Made by a program: the position numbers and the translations under genes
The notes under the pieces: generated by a model
What the model saw: only the letters and a program-made list of their open reading frames with translations
Databases searched by the model: none
Told to the model about the DNA's origin: nothing
Part shown: positions 1 through 10,381 of the stretch, piece after piece
Numbering within the stretch: the stretch's first letter is position 1
How the letters are laid out: each line of letters opens with the position of its first letter
Assembly (NCBI GenBank): GCA_030247855.1
Contig: JAPDRN010000011.1
Location: 62,001 to 126,000 of the forward strand
Reading direction: 5' to 3'
Source of the DNA: Knufia peltigerae
Taxonomy: Eukaryota; Ascomycota; Eurotiomycetes; Chaetothyriales; Trichomeriaceae
DNA length: 64,000 bases

Positions 1-920
1 TTCGACATGTTTGACCCGGCTGAGTCCTCGCGTTCGGGCGGCGGTGAGTTATACTCGCTCAGGGGCCGTTCTGCTCTCGTCGTATTGAATATAGCAGCGA
101 GCAATTTCTCATCCTGAATACTTCTATTCCCTCTCACACCAACTAGTGGCTGCGAACACCTCGTAATAGAGCAGTCATTCACCGGATGTAGGTACGTGAG
201 GACCGGGATTCTTGCGCGTGATCGATAACTCTTCGCATAGTTCAATGTCACGTCCGATATCGACGCTGGCACGGGCAGAAGGGCAGGGTATGTTGGGCTG
301 AACGAGTAGTCGGTGTTGATCCTCGAAATCCTCCATTTGCGTTCTTTGCTAGGATTTTCCAGGCCCATCCGCCTCCATTCGCGCATGGGGTCGTATAATG
401 CCCATCCACTCGGCCGCACGTCTCGCTCCGCCCCAGTAGGAGCATAGCTGAAGGCGTAGAGCTTTTCAATGCCACTGAGTTTGCATGTCCAAGCTCTTAT
501 GCTGTCGTATACATCCCGCGCCTTTTCTTTGGCTTCGTCCTGGAAAAGAAAGCATACAAAGGTGAAATCGCGGCATCGCAGGCGGATAGAGCTGGGTTGC
601 CTGGAAGCCAGTGGCGCGGGCCGAAAGGTGCACTGTTGGATGATAGGATAGGTTATCCACAGCTCTCTTGGTCTCACAGGTCGGGGACTTGTGTCTTCCG
701 TGGTGGGAGGAGCAGGAGCCGCCGGGGTGTGGACGAAGATGAGGTGGTGAGGCGTGAGGTGTACAGTTCCAACGACTTGCTCGCCGCGTCTTGAAAGGGT
801 CACATTGTCAACCTACGACAATGCTGTTAGTTGTCTTTGGCCTCGAGATATTGTTTGCTGCTAAGGCGATACAACGGCGCTTAGACGAACCTTTGCAATC
901 CGAGTGCGTTCCATCGCCAT
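1..920 (-). CDS. YMR1: Myotubularin-family phosphoinositide 3-phosphatase, N-terminal part (cut by left edge)
   Basis: Two exons are visible: 891-920 (10 codons from an ATG at 920; a second ATG lies at 914) and 812 down to base 1. The 78-base intron (813-890) starts GTTCGT and ends CGTAG. About 280 residues are open and run off the window. The first ~120 residues form a GRAM/PH-like region. They are followed by myotubularin landmarks: YDPMREWRRMGL, WRISRINTDY, a short run of SYRSRARIPVLTY, and RCSQPLVG near the edge. The family removes the 3-phosphate from PI3P and PI(3,5)P2 on endosomes and vacuoles, opposing Vps34. The catalytic CX5R loop would lie beyond the left edge, so activity cannot be judged. 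The order of landmarks matches myotubularins throughout, so the family call is firm; the exact start is less so. Confidence 0.93.
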
Positions 921-1680
921 GGTGCTGAGGTTCCAAATAGACAGCACCTTGACCTTCGGAGGCTGCGGCTCAGATTAAGACATGATTCATGTATACGAGC
1001 GCCTGGCACTTAAATAGTGGTGCGAATCCTCGAGAACAAGGGTCCGACTTGTGTATCAAAGCAAAGGGCACATAGTACGAGGAGATCTTAGACAACGTTT
1101 GTTGGTGATCGTGCGGACAAACGGCGTATCGGAATCGTAATCTACGTCAGATGAATAGGTGTCGGCTGCACAATTCCTTAGCGCAGCCTCATTCAGCCTT
1201 GTCACCTCATCAGTCACATGCAAACAGTCTACAACACCCTGATACACAGCCTCGTTTGCTGTTTTGTAACTCTTGACTCTTGTTGTTTTCGCTACTTCCA
1301 GCGTGTCTCAATGATTTCATTGTTCAAGTCCATAGACTGTGACTACGTGCAGATGAACCATCCGCCTGTTCGTTCTCGCATTATGATCCTAGCAGATCTC
1401 AATCCCCATCTTCATTTTAGACCCAATGCATTATGAACACGGTCGGTGTCGATGCCGAGCTTAACACATCCAATCGTCACTATTTGTACAAATACAAACC
1501 TGAAGTCCCATCAGAGACTTGTCAGGATTCTTCAATGCATGGTACCAATCCCATCGTAATTTTTGCTCCCTATGCACCATGAACGCCATGCTATTTTCAA
1601 AAACATGTCCCGCATTCTCCATCTATGGTAGACATTATTCCAATGTCATGTGCACATGATATTGTGCATGAAAAGCTTGT
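921..1680. other. Intergenic, upstream of myotubularin
   Basis: This 760-base stretch separates the 3' end of the dual-specificity phosphatase (stop at 1681) from the myotubularin start. Both genes are on the minus strand, so it should hold the myotubularin promoter and the phosphatase terminator. I see only short chance ORFs and no RNA gene. Confidence 0.5.
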
Positions 1681-4125
1681 TTATAAAAAATCATCAATGT
1701 TTCTCAATATTTCGGGGGCTTCGCCTTGTTGGTGCGGACTTCTCGGATCGAACGCTGTGGGAATCTGGTCGCCTGCTGATTCGGTGGAAGATCCGAAAAC
1801 GTGGTGCGGGAGTAGCAGACCCATCGTCCTCGCCGGCTTGGGTGTCTTGTTAGACACAGCCAGGTCTCCTGCTGTCGTAATCCCAAATGGTGAAGCCATA
1901 AATTCTGTTGCTCGCGGTGAAAAGAGAGATGGGGTTTCTGGGACATCTTGCGCAGCAAGGTCCATCATCGGCGAGCCTGTGATCAAACCTAGTCTGGGAG
2001 TCTTGCTAGGTTCTGGCGAGGACGGACCCGACGTTGTGTCATCGAATCGTTCTCTGAATGGTAGAGGCCTCGGCGACTCGCTTGGAGAAAGACTGCGTAA
2101 TTCTGGATTGGTGGCTGCCAGGGTCGGAGCTTCCGGTTTCGGAGGTGTGGCTATCTTGCCCAGTATCTGACTCAACTTTATGGGTGTTTCGATGTTATCC
2201 ATTGGGTCATTCTTGGGAAAGAGAGGGACCGGTGGAAGTGCTTTGTTCAATCGTAAAGAAGATCTGCTCGGAGCTGGAGCATCGTCCGCCGGCTTGGTCG
2301 TGGCTGGGCCTGCGGTTGGCTTCTCCCACGGACGCGCAGGTAGCTCCTGTGCTGGTCTCTTTGCAACAGGTGTATCCATAACCGGTGAGGATGACTCGTG
2401 GAGTTTCCACCAATTTGGCTGGGGGTTGAAGGTGTGGTCGCCATAAATCCCTTTGGCCACTTTCGATCGAAAGTCTGCCAGTTGATAGATCAAGCTCATG
2501 TTCGGCCCAACCCATTGACTTCGTTCTTTCACGGACATATACATCGAATGGAAATCCGGCTGGTATCCTTTGTAGAGACCATAAGCAATCACCAGCGAAG
2601 CCGACCGAGATACACCCAATTGACAATGAACCAGGACCTTTTTGCCAGCCTGCACACGCTCGTCGATGATTCGGCACAAAGTGTACAGGTCCTCCAATAT
2701 CTCAGAATTATGATCCCAGGGCACATGCAAATATTCAGGTTGCTTCTTCTGCAAGAATGAAATCGGTCTCGGTGTGGTGGGCGTTTGCGACCCACTTGTC
2801 TGTGGCCACTCCCAGGCTGATTTGAATGACATTTCTGAGATAGCTGTCTGAGGTTCAGACATCGTACGGGCTGGAGCCTCCACTTCGAATGGATTTTTGA
2901 TCTCCTTCGCCACGTTGATGACTGTATCGAAATTGCTTGCCTCTTCCGCCGTGGGCTCGAGGTACAGATACACACCACTATCATAGATGCGCACTGGTCC
3001 ATTTGGATATCCCTTTTCTTGAGTTTCCTGTGATCTCTGAGGGTGAAACTCATCTTCCTCCTTCAAGTCAGGGAGGGCGTTCGTCCCAGAAAGAGCAGAA
3101 TTGCTTGAATCAGAGCCAGAAACAGAATAGACAGAACCACCTGTTGGCAAATGCAGAGAAAGTCCTTGGGAGGAGGTCTTGTTCGGGGAGGCAAGCGTAG
3201 CTAGTGAAGGTGTTGATTGCATGTGATGTAGAGATGGCCTTGAACTTGGCGTTGGTGGGACATCCAGTGCCCGTGAGAATGCAAGTTGCTGAAAACCAGG
3301 GGTTCTGATGGTCAGGTTCGTAGGCTTTTTACGCCCCGTTCTAGGTGTATCTTTCAACGGCGAGGTAGGCGCGGAAAAGGCGTGGGAAGTTTCCATGCCA
3401 GGTGCTGTTGCAGGTCGAGGCAGAGATACTGCGTTCATATTCAGCGACAAATTCTTGACGTTCTTCGAGCTGTCTATGAGCGTGGACGGCGGTATTGACG
3501 GGGCAGTCGACATTATATTGGCAGGTTGTTTCTGCGCCTGAGGGTGGTCGTAGTGCTGTTCTGGTAGAGGTCTTGCCATTATATTTCCGAATGGTGATAC
3601 GGGAGGCATGGAAGTTGCTGACTCTGGCGACGAAGAAGGTGACGAATCCGTCAGCAAGGGAGAGTCAAAGGTGGAATTCGTGGTGGTGGGTGAGGATTCT
3701 GTGGACGTCGTTGTCATGGAGGTAACACTATCGCGGTGTGAACGTGTGGGCTGAAGAGACGTAGAATGAGGTTTCGCGTCGGTGATGAGTATTTGGGTCT
3801 CGCTTTGTATTGAATCTGGTAAAGGCAACTCGTCCATATCCTTTGATATGCTTGTGCCTGTTTCCCCAACCACTGTCATGAACGATGGGAAAGGCGTGGA
3901 CATGATCGAGCCAACTCCGATGGGCATATTCGAAGATCGTGGCAACGGCGGTCGTCGTTTCTTCGCGGATGTTGTGGAGGGGTCGGGGGTTAGATAGTCT
4001 ATGGGCGAGACTGAAGAAATCGAACCATGTCGGGTAGAGGGTCGTGGTGGAGGGCAACCGTTGGCCAGGTCGAAAGATCTTTTGCGATGATGATAGTTAG
4101 CACTGCCCGGAGGATCTTGTAACAT
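1681..4125 (-). CDS. Dual-specificity (MAP kinase-type) protein phosphatase
   Basis: Single exon, 814 codons from the ATG at 4125; an in-frame ATG at 4185 would add 20 unconvincing residues. The first ~380 residues are Ser/Thr/Pro-rich and probably disordered, with many SP/TP sites that could be MAP kinase targets or docking regions. The phosphatase domain spans roughly residues 370-560. It carries the signature VHCQLGVSRSAS with nucleophile Cys501 (counted from 4125), and downstream WVGPNMSLIYQL matches the end of DSP domains. The N-terminal strand of the domain (IYDSGVYLYLEP) is separated from YLHVPWDHNSE by an extra low-complexity insert. A further ~250-residue disordered tail follows. Fungal relatives of Msg5/Pmp1 dephosphorylate the TxY motif of MAP kinases in cell-integrity and mating pathways. 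The exact MAPK target is inference. Confidence 0.9.
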   Translation of the reverse strand: MLQDPPGSANYHHRKRSFDLANGCPPPRPSTRHGSISSVSPIDYLTPDPSTTSAKKRRPPLPRSSNMPIGVGSIMSTPFPSFMTVVGETGTSISKDMDELPLPDSIQSETQILITDAKPHSTSLQPTRSHRDSVTSMTTTSTESSPTTTNSTFDSPLLTDSSPSSSPESATSMPPVSPFGNIMARPLPEQHYDHPQAQKQPANIMSTAPSIPPSTLIDSSKNVKNLSLNMNAVSLPRPATAPGMETSHAFSAPTSPLKDTPRTGRKKPTNLTIRTPGFQQLAFSRALDVPPTPSSRPSLHHMQSTPSLATLASPNKTSSQGLSLHLPTGGSVYSVSGSDSSNSALSGTNALPDLKEEDEFHPQRSQETQEKGYPNGPVRIYDSGVYLYLEPTAEEASNFDTVINVAKEIKNPFEVEAPARTMSEPQTAISEMSFKSAWEWPQTSGSQTPTTPRPISFLQKKQPEYLHVPWDHNSEILEDLYTLCRIIDERVQAGKKVLVHCQLGVSRSASLVIAYGLYKGYQPDFHSMYMSVKERSQWVGPNMSLIYQLADFRSKVAKGIYGDHTFNPQPNWWKLHESSSPVMDTPVAKRPAQELPARPWEKPTAGPATTKPADDAPAPSRSSLRLNKALPPVPLFPKNDPMDNIETPIKLSQILGKIATPPKPEAPTLAATNPELRSLSPSESPRPLPFRERFDDTTSGPSSPEPSKTPRLGLITGSPMMDLAAQDVPETPSLFSPRATEFMASPFGITTAGDLAVSNKTPKPARTMGLLLPHHVFGSSTESAGDQIPTAFDPRSPHQQGEAPEILRNIDDFL

Positions 4126-6200
4126 TTTGACTTGCGACTGCGACTGCTGATGGTCTAAGGTACATTGTACGATGCACATGGACAACCACTTTTTGCAATT
4201 CGCAGTCGCAGAGGAACAATGGGACGAGAGTGAAGTGAGGTTGAGTCAACGTACCAAGATCAAAACAAAGCACGGCAAAGATGCCACAGAGCATGCAGCA
4301 AGATGAGGGAGAAGTCTGACGACCCAGGGCTCCTCTTGCAGTTTCAGATTCAGCGCGTATCCAAAGTGCGGCGCAGCAATTCGCCTGAGGCTCTCACTCG
4401 AGGCCAATCCCCACTGCCGGAGAATTGGGGATGTAATACGGGCTCGGGAGGCGTGAGCGAGGGTGCCCTTCTCGTTGGGATCTAAGTGAGTGTGTGTATG
4501 CGCACGATTTGAGGGCGCGACGGTCCTAGGCAAGGCCGGGGGTGGACGAGTCGGAGGACGGTTGAGGGCGACTTGAGGCTGGCGACTGAGTGCTAAGGGT
4601 TCTGCGACAAGCGAGAGAGGACGACGGTGTGGGCACGTTCTGGCAGGAACGTGGAGTTAGAGGGCGAGAGTAGCAAATAGAATGGAGACACAGGCGCGGG
4701 ATATGGCGCAATGGGGGAGTTGCAGGGTGAAGCAGAGGCGAGAGAGTTGATACAAAGATGCCCTTGTTGCTGGAGAGATCTGACAAGAGAAGTGAATTCG
4801 TCAGTCCCTTCAGCAATCTCTCACCTCTGTGTCTGTGAATGTCTGTCTGTTCTGTCGGTCCCAGCGCTTTGACGGTCAATCGAATGCTCCCTGTGCTCAA
4901 TAGCATCTGAAGGGGCTTGCATGCTGAGGCTGCGATTGGAAGGCTGGCCAAAGCCCCTCCATGCTGAAACGGTGCCAATTGCTGCTATAAAAAGATCCCC
5001 GATGTTGGCCTCATTAGGCTGCAAATTTGCCGCGCGCATCCATGCATCCATGCGTCCCACCGACCAACAAATGCACAGATGGAACCCGCTGTCTCCCGGC
5101 TGTGTCAAGGCACCCTCAGACAGTCCTGGTGAGATGGTCGCTCCATGGTACTCTACAACACGAGCATCTGGAGAGGATGTGTCTAAAACACCCATCTACC
5201 TACTCCCTATAACACTATTTCGACTCTTACTCCATCTCTGAGTCTCAATCGTCCCTCGGCTTCTCTTCACCGGCGAATGGAATGGAAATTGCACTGCGTT
5301 TCAGATTGCTACAAGCCAAACAAGAAAGTCATCTGTGCGCCACCTTTCACAGCCAAGTCACCAGCTGTCGGAAAAGGACGGCACTATTGACTGTACGGGA
5401 GTAGTAGAAGTATTTAATTCCCCCAGAAATAACATCTGGCCCCCAAAGCGACGACTTTTCTTCATCACTTTCTGCACTTTGAATCCTTGTTACTCCGTAA
5501 GACGCCCGCACCCCTTGGAAATGTGGCCGTGGCCCAGGCATGATCGATGATCGATGATCAATGATCAGTGTTGAAATTTATCGACCCAAGGTCCACGATG
5601 ACTGAACACTCACCATACTCCGTATACCGAGTCAACCAACTTACTGCCATAAGGGTAATCCACCTTTCGTATTCGGAACTTCTTAGGGAGGGAGTAATGA
5701 TCTATTTTCATCTGCAAAACTCGCCGATGGACCGAGTGGCTTCTGATGCTCCGTACTCGTGCGAGTATGTTACAGCAGGTGCCGCACTCCCTATCTAGCT
5801 TAGGCTAGTTCTATGCGAGGAGATGGTCGCATCTTTTTTAAACAAATGGATAACTATGGGGTATAGGTTAGGTAGGTATGCAATATCGTCTTCTCACAAA
5901 AGTGTTCCAAAGTGTCCCCAGACAGTTATCCCTACGGCTCGGTCGGCCTTTTCCCTTAAACACCAAAAACCCACGTCGGTGACTTCGTGTCTCTTCATAC
6001 TTTTTTTGTACCCTGTGCGCCTTGGCCCCAAACTGTCGTTAAAATGTCGTATTATCAATGGTAAATCGACAATTCGGAGAGGAGTGAGAGTGTCCTACCG
6101 GATTCACTCCGACGATCTCCGTGCGTCGAGAAGAAGGAAAGAATTTGGGAAATGAACTCCTAGGCTGCCAAGTCAAGCCCGATGTTTTGTATCGACATCT
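4126..6200. other. Intergenic, about 2.1 kb, with a short ATGATCG tandem repeat
   Basis: No ORF here has family features. It lies upstream of the phosphatase and downstream of the small 6201-6686 gene. The minus strand is pyrimidine-rich over 4240-4800, as expected for a long 5' leader or promoter. The repeat at 5540-5567 and ACTCCGTA motifs at about 5616 and 5748 lie in it. Confidence 0.5.
5540..5567. repeat. Imperfect ATGATCG tandem repeat
   Basis: About four copies of ATGATCG/ATGATCA follow each other in the intergenic region. The unit is nearly palindromic around GATC. No function is evident. Confidence 0.7.
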
Positions 6201-6686
6201 TCAGCACTTCTGAGCGTCTCTCTTGTTCTTCATATACAGCTCTCCGATGCCTGACTTCTGTCTGTTGACTTTTTGTCGAGCATTTATCGCCGCCGAGTAA
6301 TGGGAAAAGGAGAAGTTCGACCAATCCCGGTGCTCTCTGGTTGGCCTTGATACTTCGACGACCTTGGTCAACTTCTTCTGGGGCTTGTCGTAGGTGAAGA
6401 TGTCTTCAAACTCGAAGTCTTGTGAGGACAAGTCCATGGAGTCAAAGTTGGTGTTTTTCAAGACTTCTCGTTCGGCATCGGAGAGGGCGACATCGAAACT
6501 CGCGGTTCTCGTGTAAGGCACCAGTTGGACCTTGGGTATCAGGCCAGGTGAGACAGGAGATATTGACTGGGTCGATGTGCAGGATGATTTCCTTTCCCCA
6601 GCTGATCGACCGGAATCCGAATCCACAGACCGAGGACTGTGGGGAGGCGACTCCAAGGGGTGACTATTGTACGTGTAGGGGGCCAT
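6201..6686 (-). CDS. Conserved small hypothetical protein, 161 residues
   Basis: Single exon starting in a good context (CACCATGGC). I do not recognise a named domain. The N-terminal ~50 residues are Ser/Pro-rich. A middle acidic segment (SSQDFEFEDIFTYD) is followed by a basic, tryptophan-containing C-terminal half (REHRDWSNFSFSHYSAAI, then RQKVNRQKSGIGELY) ending in a Lys/Arg-rich tail and Cys. The change from low-complexity N-terminus to a well-composed C-terminal half suggests a real protein with a short conserved C-terminal region. No signal peptide or membrane segment is seen. The gene is tandem on the minus strand with the phosphatase and the 7781-10381 gene. Confidence 0.7.
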   Translation of the reverse strand: MAPYTYNSHPLESPPHSPRSVDSDSGRSAGERKSSCTSTQSISPVSPGLIPKVQLVPYTRTASFDVALSDAEREVLKNTNFDSMDLSSQDFEFEDIFTYDKPQKKLTKVVEVSRPTREHRDWSNFSFSHYSAAINARQKVNRQKSGIGELYMKNKRDAQKC

Positions 6687-7780
6687 GGTGATCGAGCGGA
6701 AGGCGGCTTTGGTCGGACTTTGCAGATGATCTTTGATATAGAAGCGGCTGGATGAAATTCTGAAGAGTGACTATTGTTAAAGGACCATGAGTCACTCAGA
6801 TATGGCGTGACCAGAGGTAATATAATCCGTCGAAAACTTTCATGCACGTCGAATGCCTGCCCGTGATGGATTGTGCACGCAGAGGTGTTCGGGAAGCCGA
6901 GACAGAGTGGCCCGGCTTTGATGTCACTGATGTTTCGAATTTGGAGGTAGACCAACCACGAAAAGACCTGGTCCTTCCAGTCTTACGTGTGTAGTAGTCG
7001 CAGCAGTTGTTGTTCCCTGTACGAGTGCTTGGAGGGAAGTGGGCGGCTGGAGACCATTCTCGACGGTGGAAATGCCTCGTTCCTTATACTCGTGTCGTGG
7101 CAGCAACAGAATCCCAGAGGACACACATGCAATCACCATTGGTTATGGCGACATCTGCCTGGCCAATTAAGGTCCTCAAACGGGTTAAGGTGCTCATTAT
7201 TGTCCAAACTTCGTCGACGATGGCGTGTCCAGGCACGTTCCCACTGTGGGCGAAACATGCTGGGCGAGCAAGTTCCATCTCTGTGTCTGCCCATACGAGT
7301 TGCGAGACGCGGCAACGGTGTGCTGTTGCGTGTTAGTCATTGGAGTCCTCCGGCTGCAGCGGGCATCGGGCATCGGGCATCATACCACAGTCCATACAAC
7401 GCCTGGTGGAGCAAACACTCATCAGTGTTGAAAATTTCACCTGCACGTGGATGGGCGTGCAGCCTCGTCAGACGTATTGATTGGACCTCTAGACATCGAA
7501 TCAGAACCGACATCTGCCAAATGCCATGTCCTGCCAATCAACAAGGAATGGGAGAAACAGGAGGAAAAAGGAGGACAAGTTAACACCGTACACATGGCTC
7601 AACAAATGCTGCGCCATGGACGCGGCTTGCTCAATTAAGTCTAATAATTCCAGACCGAGTCAATGGTCCTCACATCTCTGGTGTGAGGACAAGCATAGAC
7701 CCGGTACTCGAGGACTGCCTTCTCAGCGCTGAAATTTTCATCGTACATAATATGTTACAATCTTGACAAAAGTGTCGTGA
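6687..7780. other. Intergenic, about 1.1 kb
   Basis: This stretch lies upstream of the small 6201-6686 gene and downstream of the 7781-10381 gene, both on the minus strand. ORFs up to 198 codons occur on the plus strand (6987-7583), but several frames are open together in GC-rich sequence and none shows a domain. I treat them as chance. Confidence 0.45.
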
Positions 7781-10381
7781 TCACGATCCAACGCTTTGAC
7801 CTGAATTGTGTCTTTCTAACGCCATATTATCCAATTCCTGTCCTGTTGGTAAAATATTTCGCATCGCCCGTGAGTCTGGGTTCTCCTTTACACTGGCGTT
7901 ACGATCAGCTTTTGCTGCTCTTAAGCGACTGCTGACGCTACTTATTCTGCTGGCGAATCCAAGGCTCCTTCTAGAGTTGGATGGTCGAAGTGTCACTTGA
8001 CTCTCTGGTGTTACCTCGATGGGACTAGACATGGCCGCGGGCACAATGGTGATCCGGCCCCATTGATCCTTTGGTGTGGTAGGATTTCCATCTGGAGTGC
8101 CCATCAAGCTTGCTGGACCGGCATTCTTTCGCCTCGAAATCAAGCTGGAGCTCATATTCGACGGCATCGCGCTCCTCATGGGGTTGCTTGTATCACGCGA
8201 CGTAGGTCTCGCGTGTTGAGGCATTGGGTGTTGGGCAGTGTACTCCCGAGAATATGCGGCACGGTCCCGGGGGAGATTACGATACGTGCTCACTTCTGTC
8301 ATAGCTCGGCTCACAGGCCGGACAGAAGGGCTTGCCTCTTCGTCATCAGTGTTTCCGTCTGTTTGTCCAGGAGTCCTCCTGCTTCGCAAGGAGTTTGATG
8401 TACGTCCAAGCCTGGACGACGAAGTAGCCTGAACTTGCGGTAGCGCTGTTGGAGGTGTCTGGTAAATGTGCTCGGGTGTCGTTCCTTGTGGATTCAGCGT
8501 AGTACCCAAGGGGATGCTGGTTCGCCGACTTTCTAACCGCGACTGCACTCTTGCCGACACCGGAGGGCGGTCATTCGGTTCATTGCTGTATCGACGACTG
8601 CGAAGGCCGATAGAGGATGGGGCGTATGCGTCTCGACTGGCCGGTCGGGTACCAGGGGCTGGTGCTTGTTTGTTGTCTGCCAACATTGCAATGACCAGTT
8701 CCGTCAGGCTTCTGCACATGCTCTCGGTCCGCCGTCGTACTTGACGTTCGGACGCCGAAGAGCCGCCGATAGTACTACCAGTTCCGGTATACCCCTCCGG
8801 AGTCATCATCATGGAAAGTAGTAGTGCATCCTGTGCAGTAGCTTGCAATTTCTGATAAAGTTCATTGCTCACTATAGCTTTGGCGTTGCCAAGAGCTTCA
8901 TGAAGAGTGGGATGAATAGTGGATGGTATGCCTTCAATTGCTGATTGTAATGGAGCAGCTGCGGGTTTTGGCTTGGGCGACGAGGAAAGTGTTGTTGCCG
9001 CCGTAGTTGCGGTTTTCGGTCTCTCGGAGGAGGTCATCGCAGCAGCTGACGAAGGAGGCAACTTTCCAGTGAGTTCAAGCTTTCGAATTCTTGACTTCAA
9101 ATCATCTAGCTCATCCCATACAGTAGAAGGGGCTGTAGTAGAGATGGTCGACTCTGTGGCGTTGTGTTCTGGCATTTTTGGACGGTCCAAAAACCCCGAA
9201 TCAGAGACCAGGCGGCTATTACGAGCAGTACCCGGTCGCTGTAGATGACGGCCAAGTGGCTCGCCAGTGATGCTTGTATTTGCATTTGAGGAACGCCTAG
9301 ACAGTGTGCGTCGAGGCAAGTCGCCGTCGTGGATACCTCGAGATTCTTGCTGAGAAGCCAAAGAATCAGGACGGAGCGTGTCTTCGGTGTAGCCTCGTGA
9401 CAGCGCACCTGGTACATGCTGTCCTAGGGACGCTCGCTTGCTGTAATATTTCAGAGCCTCGGACCGCCCAGACAAGCTTGCCGTGTCGAAGCGATCTTGG
9501 ATGGGGGAAGATTTGTAGCCTGTGGCCGGCCGGGCGTTGGAAAAGAATGGTAGTGAAATGCGAGACCGTCTTTTATCGATGTTGGAAGGGGCTTGAGAAC
9601 TTCGAGATGCATCTGTCTTTGCAATGTTCAAGAAAAGATCTTCGCTCTTCCGCTCGTCGCTGCTCGAGCCTTTGCTGTCTTCGTCAATGGGACTAGGTTT
9701 CAACTGCTGCTCCGACGTATCCTGTCCTGCGGAGACGAAAGATTCAGCCATTGCCGCTGGTTTCGTGGTAACCACGTCCGGCCTGTAGTCGTCTGGCGTG
9801 TTGGGAGTGTCAGGGCTTGACACCTCTTGTGTATTGGTCTCGTCCGAAACGGATTCTGCGCTGGAGGACGCGGTAGGAAGCCGCGTTACCAGCGATGGCT
9901 GTGTGGGGGTTTGCGCAGGTTCTTGAGGCTGTTCATTGATGTCGTGAGAGGGCGTGTCACGCGTCGTATTACTCGTGTTTTGAGGGCTGAGCTGGCGATC
10001 GAGTGCGCGGACTTTATCCTGCGACCGGGTCTGCTGAGTGCTGTAAGAAGGAGGAGGACCGCAGATGGTTTCAACAGGGTAGCTGCTGTGCGACGCTGGC
10101 GGCCTCCTTTGGAGCAATGATCGTTGGTTAGAATTGGAGTGGGCTCGGTGCAGGGTGATTGCAGGCTGAGCGGCACTTGATGTTGATGGTCGGCAGTCGT
10201 TTGGATCGTTGAAGTCGAGGGGACGGAGGTTGAAGGCAGGGACACTCGCGGTTTTCTGGAGACCAACTGGCTTCAGCATTCCAGATTTCGACACGTAAGA
10301 AATCTGCGGGCTGTCACCAAAGTTGGCGTTGCTCGTGGTAGTCGCGGTAAGTTTGGGCTTTTTCCGGAGTGGTGGGCGCAT
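7781..10381 (-). CDS. Large low-complexity conserved fungal protein (866 residues)
   Basis: The frame is open from an ATG at 10612, but the first 77 residues look non-coding, so I prefer the ATG at 10381, which begins MRPPLRKKPKLTAT. Most of the protein is Ser/Thr/Pro/Arg-rich and probably disordered. A short ordered stretch near the middle, VWDELDDLKSRIRKLELTGK, is heptad-like and may form a coiled coil. It is followed by a helical segment (HPTLHEALGNAKAIVSNELY, then KLQATAQDALLLSMMM) and MCRSLTELVIAML. There is no signal peptide or membrane segment. I recall this arrangement from uncharacterised Pezizomycotina proteins but cannot name a function; a scaffold or cytoskeleton/septum-associated role would be speculation. 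Confidence 0.8.
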   Translation of the reverse strand: MRPPLRKKPKLTATTTSNANFGDSPQISYVSKSGMLKPVGLQKTASVPAFNLRPLDFNDPNDCRPSTSSAAQPAITLHRAHSNSNQRSLLQRRPPASHSSYPVETICGPPPSYSTQQTRSQDKVRALDRQLSPQNTSNTTRDTPSHDINEQPQEPAQTPTQPSLVTRLPTASSSAESVSDETNTQEVSSPDTPNTPDDYRPDVVTTKPAAMAESFVSAGQDTSEQQLKPSPIDEDSKGSSSDERKSEDLFLNIAKTDASRSSQAPSNIDKRRSRISLPFFSNARPATGYKSSPIQDRFDTASLSGRSEALKYYSKRASLGQHVPGALSRGYTEDTLRPDSLASQQESRGIHDGDLPRRTLSRRSSNANTSITGEPLGRHLQRPGTARNSRLVSDSGFLDRPKMPEHNATESTISTTAPSTVWDELDDLKSRIRKLELTGKLPPSSAAAMTSSERPKTATTAATTLSSSPKPKPAAAPLQSAIEGIPSTIHPTLHEALGNAKAIVSNELYQKLQATAQDALLLSMMMTPEGYTGTGSTIGGSSASERQVRRRTESMCRSLTELVIAMLADNKQAPAPGTRPASRDAYAPSSIGLRSRRYSNEPNDRPPVSARVQSRLESRRTSIPLGTTLNPQGTTPEHIYQTPPTALPQVQATSSSRLGRTSNSLRSRRTPGQTDGNTDDEEASPSVRPVSRAMTEVSTYRNLPRDRAAYSREYTAQHPMPQHARPTSRDTSNPMRSAMPSNMSSSLISRRKNAGPASLMGTPDGNPTTPKDQWGRITIVPAAMSSPIEVTPESQVTLRPSNSRRSLGFASRISSVSSRLRAAKADRNASVKENPDSRAMRNILPTGQELDNMALERHNSGQSVGS